DNA from: Manis javanica | Taxonomy: Eukaryota > Chordata > Mammalia > Pholidota > Manidae | DNA: 64,000 nucleotides | Direction of reading: 5' to 3' | NCBI RefSeq assembly: GCF_040802235.1 | Contig: NC_133169.1 | Location: 45,329,034-45,393,033, forward strand | Shown: positions 59,620 to 64,000 of the stretch, piece after piece | How the letters are laid out: each line of letters opens with the position of its first letter | Numbering within the stretch: position 1 is the first letter of the stretch | The notes under the pieces: generated by a model | What the model saw: only the letters and a program-made list of their open reading frames with translations | Told to the model about the DNA's origin: nothing | Database searches by the model: none | Translations under genes and position numbers: made by a program

Positions 59620-59840
59620 GCATCCACGCCTGCACTTGAGTCAGGCCCTCCTCACTGCACTCCGGAGACCGTCACCTCCCACGAGCGGCCCGCGGGCAGC
59701 ATGGTGTCACTGGGCAGGATCACGGCGCTCCCGGGGTCTCCCAGCCGATGGCATGGACGATGCACGTGCTCAGACGAGGCTGCATGTGATGGGCCTGAGC
59801 GGCGCTCTGCTCGTCGGGAGGTGGACTCAAGCCCTGTGTG
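59620..59840. other. CpG-rich patch of unknown origin
   Basis: About 18 CpGs in some 200 bp (GCGGCCCGCGGGC; CACGGCGCTCCCGG; GAGCGGCGCTC), far above the surroundings. No recognised repeat or protein on either strand. It could be a retrocopy or LTR fragment, or a CpG island remnant. Confidence 0.5.
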
Positions 59841-60289
59841 CAGAGAGGGTCTTGGTTAAATTGTGTTTAAAACTGATTTGAAGAGGTTCATGAAAGAAAG
59901 TTTTGTTCTCATCTCTAGGTTAAGAACACATATTCCTTAGGAGTAAGTATTCTGTGATGACTATTATTGCTGTCTTTCTTCTTTCCATCTCATTTACACT
60001 ATGATTTTCATGTAGTCTTTCATTTCATTCTGAAATTTCATTTTTGTTTTGGAAATGAAGTTGGAATTTGAGTTGAAGGTTCATAGTGTCAATACAAGAG
60101 CCCAAATACAGAACATAGTGTTTTTACAGTTGTGTACATTAAATGCTTGCCCCAACTAGTAAAAATAAAAAAGACAAAACTATGGACCCTGTTATAAACA
60201 GTGGCTAAACTACATTTTCTAGGCTAGATAAAAGGTGTTATCAAATACATCATAAATAAATAGAGGAATATAGACTAATTCCTTCATGA
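59841..60289. other. Intergenic, nothing recognised
   Basis: AT-rich, no gene or named repeat. Confidence 0.5.
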
Positions 60290-61420
60290 ACAATGAATGC
60301 AATTTGATGTAAATTCATCAGAATTAAGCAACAGCAAATATTACTACTGAAGTAGAGACATGGGACAAGCATCATAATTAATTTTCCAAAAAAGCTGAGA
60401 TATGAATAGCATAGAAAGAACAGGAGGGCATCCATCTTACAACTACAGATTCCATTTTAAAGAAAAAGCAGAATTGAAAAGCAAGATTCCTAATGTATTC
60501 TTAGGTAATCAGACAATAACTCAACCCACCTTAAAGCAAGGCAATCTTAACTGATATGTTCCCAGAGAAAAGCCACTGTCCTGTAGGGGAACAAGATCAA
60601 TAAATTCCCTGCATTAGGTTTATCTTACAGAATTACCTGGAGGACTTATAATGGAGGATACATAGTGCTTCTCACTGGAGATAAGCAATCTGAGATCACT
60701 TGGTAAGTCTCCATCCCCAGGCCCTTTATCACAGTACTCAAAATCCTTCAAAGATAGAATACCCAGCCTTTTAAGTGTACCTTCTATCTGAGGTTTCCCA
60801 CACTAGCCTTTCATTAAGTGCATACTTTTAAATAAAGACTTTTCCCTGCTCCCTTCATTGCATTTTGTCTGTGCACTCTTCTCACATTAAGCATCTTTGT
60901 CTCTTTGCTTTTTCATTCTATTTCCAAGTCTTCTCTCTGTTCTACTGCAGATAAGCAGGGAAGGGCTGCTGAGAGCTCTGATTTGAGCTTGCAAGTCCTC
61001 ATTCCCAGGGTGATCTGGATGGAACTGTAGCTGCACAACCTGTTCTTTAGTAGCCTTTCTGAAAATCTCTTTTCTTTGGCTCTGGGAAGTTCTCAGAGGT
61101 TAATCTCACTCCATCCAGTTCTCTGCAGCTCTCCCGAATCCTGGGTTGGTAGGGGCTTAGTCCCCATGCCGTGCAGATGCAATCAGACACTGTGTGCCAG
61201 GTGACCCTGGCTTCTAGAAGTCTCCAGGGGAGGTGCACTATGCTGAGCAGAAGCTCAGTGAGCTTCCCTCCCTCCCTCTGCTCTTCCTTTCTCTCTGCTG
61301 CCTGCACAGCACCTGCCATTCATTACTACTCTTGCTTTAATAAATTCCTTCCTTACCTATACTTGTCCAACCTGCTAGAGAATTATTTCTCATTCAGAGT
61401 CAAGAACCCTTCCCTCTCCA
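60290..61420 (+). mobile_element. Long ERV LTR, plus orientation
   Basis: Same family as 15610-16760 (opposite strand). Shared phrases: GGGACAAGCATCAT (60362), CATTTTGTCTGTGCACTC (about 60863), TGGGAAGTTCTCAGA (61084), TCTCACTCCATCCAGT and TTTAATAAATTCCTTCC (61337). AAATAAAGAC is near 60830. Ends near 61420. No internal sequence adjacent, so solo. More AT-rich than the 16-kb copy. Confidence 0.6.
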
Positions 61421-63513
61421 GGCTGAGGTTTCACCTGGTGAGCATGCAGAGGCCTTCCCAGACACAGATGCCTGGAACCACTACTAATCCAAACACAAAA
61501 TTATTAATTATATTTAATAACTGACTACTATCCTTTCATTGGACTCCCCATAAATCTGGAAAATTAAATTTACCCTAATTTATTTATGTGTTAGTAATAA
61601 TGATATGTAAAAAACATAATTACATTGTACTCACAATATAAGACTTAGTCCTCCGTGTCAATTAAGAAAACAACATGCCTTTTTATGAAGTGAATACAGT
61701 TAATTCTATCTGTGTCAAAAATTACTAGTCCTTGTGATGTTGCACTCAAATTATCCTGGGAATTCTTTAATTATTTTAATATTTTATACTAAAAGAATAT
61801 TACATTTGCATGCATGTACAATTTATAAATATTAAAATATGAATGTGCAGTGTTTAAAAGCATATTCTAATTTTTAAGATGAAGTCAAACTTCAAAATTT
61901 CAACAGCACTTAAAAAATAATTAATATGTTAATATTTTTAACATAGAGAAATATAATTTTGCAAATTACATCTGTAATCTCCAAGGTCAAGTTATCCCTG
62001 TTAATACTTAAATAGAAATACTATACGTTTCTTTGTTTTATACAGAATAAGATTTTATATAAGTGTGACATGGAAAATATGTGCTCACTTCTCTCACTAA
62101 TGAACTACTCAGAGAAGAAAGCATTTCAGGCAGTTCCTTTAATAAATATTTTTGGCATTTGGGAATATTCACATTTCTCCTTAAGCCTATTACTCTATCT
62201 TTCATTATCTTATTCTTTCAGTATCTTACATTTTTAACATCATCATTTTTCCCTAGAAGATTGTTTGTCATATCATACATTTAAACAAGTTTTAGTTCAC
62301 ACTTACTCTAAAAGTTTAAGGGTAAGTTTTACAAAAAGAAATAAAACATAGTTTTACTAAAAATCACCAAAGTGCACAGAGCAATATTTTTATTTGTTGA
62401 CAAACCTGTAACAGGAAGGTCAGGCATGTACCTGCTCTGCACGTGACTGTGACCTGAGAGCCCACGACGAGAAGCCGCTTTCCGAGGCAGGAGGGGAAAT
62501 GAAGGCGATCTGGAAGGGGATATTCCAAATAATGATTTGGTACACACACAAATTAATCAATTATGTCAATTTATTCAAAGCAGCTAATGGAACATCTAAT
62601 AAATTCTTTTTGAGAAACAGAAGTAGGTGATTTACTGCAAAAATAAAATGTTTCTATAATTCTGTCCTATTTTGTAGGTTTTGAATGCATGTCTCATCTT
62701 TCTATGAGGCTTGCTCAGTTTTCGCCACTAATGTTCCTAAGCATACATCCATTTATTTCATTTTTCATATTTATTTATGTTCTTATGTATTACATTGTTC
62801 ACTCACTAGAATCAAGCAACTGAAAACAGGATAATTTTCCTCCAAAATTTTCAAGTCTAGAACGGCTTTAAGCTAATTTAGAACAACTTGAACATTATTG
62901 AAAGCTGAACTTTTCAGATCATAGATATTTCAGCACTAAAAATGAGTTTTTCATGGCACTATTTAACTATCTCTCTGGATGAAATAAATAGAGTCCATGT
63001 GGTTAATTCATGCTTTGTTGAAACAAATCCTATTGCATGTAATTAGGAAATGATATTCAATTGGGTAAGTAAATAAAGGTCTAAAGTCCTTGGATCACTC
63101 AAAAATCATAGTCATTTGTCTGCTTCAGATGGTACAACTTGTGATGAAAGGTTATGGTTATTTTTATTTCTTATTTTTATTTATATTGTTTTATAAATTA
63201 CATTTCTTGTCAAAAGGTCAAATATTTTCTGTTAGATTTGTTTAAAAATATTCCATATATCCACTCTGCCAACATAAGTTTCTAAATTTTTCCACATCCT
63301 TCTTCTCACTAGATTGTGATTAGATTTGGTATCTTCTTTGTAAATGATGCATTATGTGGATTGTTTTCCATTTACAATACATTTCTTGATTTCAGTTTTG
63401 TTTTTTGTTTTTTTTTGAGGCTGATGTGATGACCAGACAGAATCGACAAATTATTAGGTTTTCAGGTCTATACCAACACCATCTTGATTTCAAGTAGCGT
63501 TCTCATGGGATTC

Positions 63514-63544
<31 letters not shown>

Positions 63545-64000
63545 GTTTCTTTCAGTCTCCTTTAGATACAGGTACTCTGATGCACGAACTGGCAGTATGG
63601 TCCCTTAGTACTTAAGACATTGTCTATTGTCCACCTGATATGGCAAGATTGGAATAAGCCACCTAACCAACATATCATGTTGACTAATACATTGTATTTA
63701 ACATTTGACATATTCTTTCAATTTTTATGTAGGACATTAGGTAACAGGAAATATTTTCCAACAAAAATGTTCTACCTTTTTACTCAGGAAATTATTTATG
63801 ATAATTCTACTTTTCTGCCACTTTGCAGCAAAAAGACGTTTTGTTAAACTAATTTAAAGAAACACAGACCACTTAACCCTGTAATAATTGTCATTGTAAG
63901 GGAAATTGAAAATGCAACATTCTAATTCAGTGCCCCCAAATACCTGCTATTTTACCCAAGAAACACCGTACCAGGTGGAAACATCACCTTGACAGATGAT
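61421..64000. other. Intergenic, AT-rich, no gene seen
   Basis: No coding evidence or repeat I can name. 62390-62540 is a short GC-richer patch without similarity that I recognise. Confidence 0.5.
63516..63545. repeat. (GT)15 microsatellite
   Basis: An uninterrupted run of about 15 GT units; likely length-polymorphic. Confidence 0.95.

Overview
The window is nuclear DNA from a placental mammal. It holds LINE-1, L2 and MIR repeats, class I and class III endogenous retrovirus (ERV) remnants, and three decayed olfactory receptor (OR) genes in AT-rich, CpG-poor DNA. The L1 3' UTR ends in a tail like that of some laurasiatherian L1s, but I cannot name the order. I recognised no lineage-specific SINE (no Alu, ERE, CAN or Bov type), so the species stays open. 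No intact protein-coding gene was found.

Layout. 1-4361: minus-strand L1 with a complete 5' end, cut by the window edge inside the reverse transcriptase. 4362-16760: an old OR unit with a promoter-like module (5186-5426), an older broken L1 (6930-9335), OR pseudogene 1 (11936-12871, minus), a flank segment called X (13680-15560) and a long LTR (15610-16760). 16740-27790: a rearranged block. It has a second promoter module (17682-17893), a second copy of X (20570-22607), a 3' truncated ERV-L-type provirus on the minus strand (22608-24433), and an inverted copy (24434-27790) of 16740-20125 that carries a third promoter module. 27790-32552: stacked repeats (L1, LTR, L2 interrupted by L1, solo ERV-L-type LTR). 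32861-33770: OR pseudogene 2, an OR2T-like gene on minus. 34888-36965: MIR and a 5' truncated L1. 37724-44092: a nearly full-length but dead plus-strand L1 with a 297-bp internal duplication. 49228-50144: OR pseudogene 3 (plus), paralogue of pseudogene 1 in the opposite orientation. 51429-54600: class I ERV remnant (minus). 54658-59216: two-LTR class III ERV-L-type provirus (plus). 59217-64000: AT-rich DNA, one CpG-rich patch and one long LTR.

How it fits together. Pseudogenes 1 and 3 share coding sequence and about 1.1 kb of 3' flank. The promoter-like modules, X copies and inverted arms show that an OR unit was duplicated in tandem and by inversion, then invaded by retroelements. The three modules share one order: an EBF/Olf-1-like site, about 100 bp, a TATA-like box, about 100 bp, then a splice-donor position. 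This fits an OR promoter with a non-coding first exon. The module at 17.7 kb lies 4.8 kb upstream of pseudogene 1 on the same strand. I found no convincing new biological system. The strongest leads are this triplicated module and the inverted duplication whose junction is an ERV.
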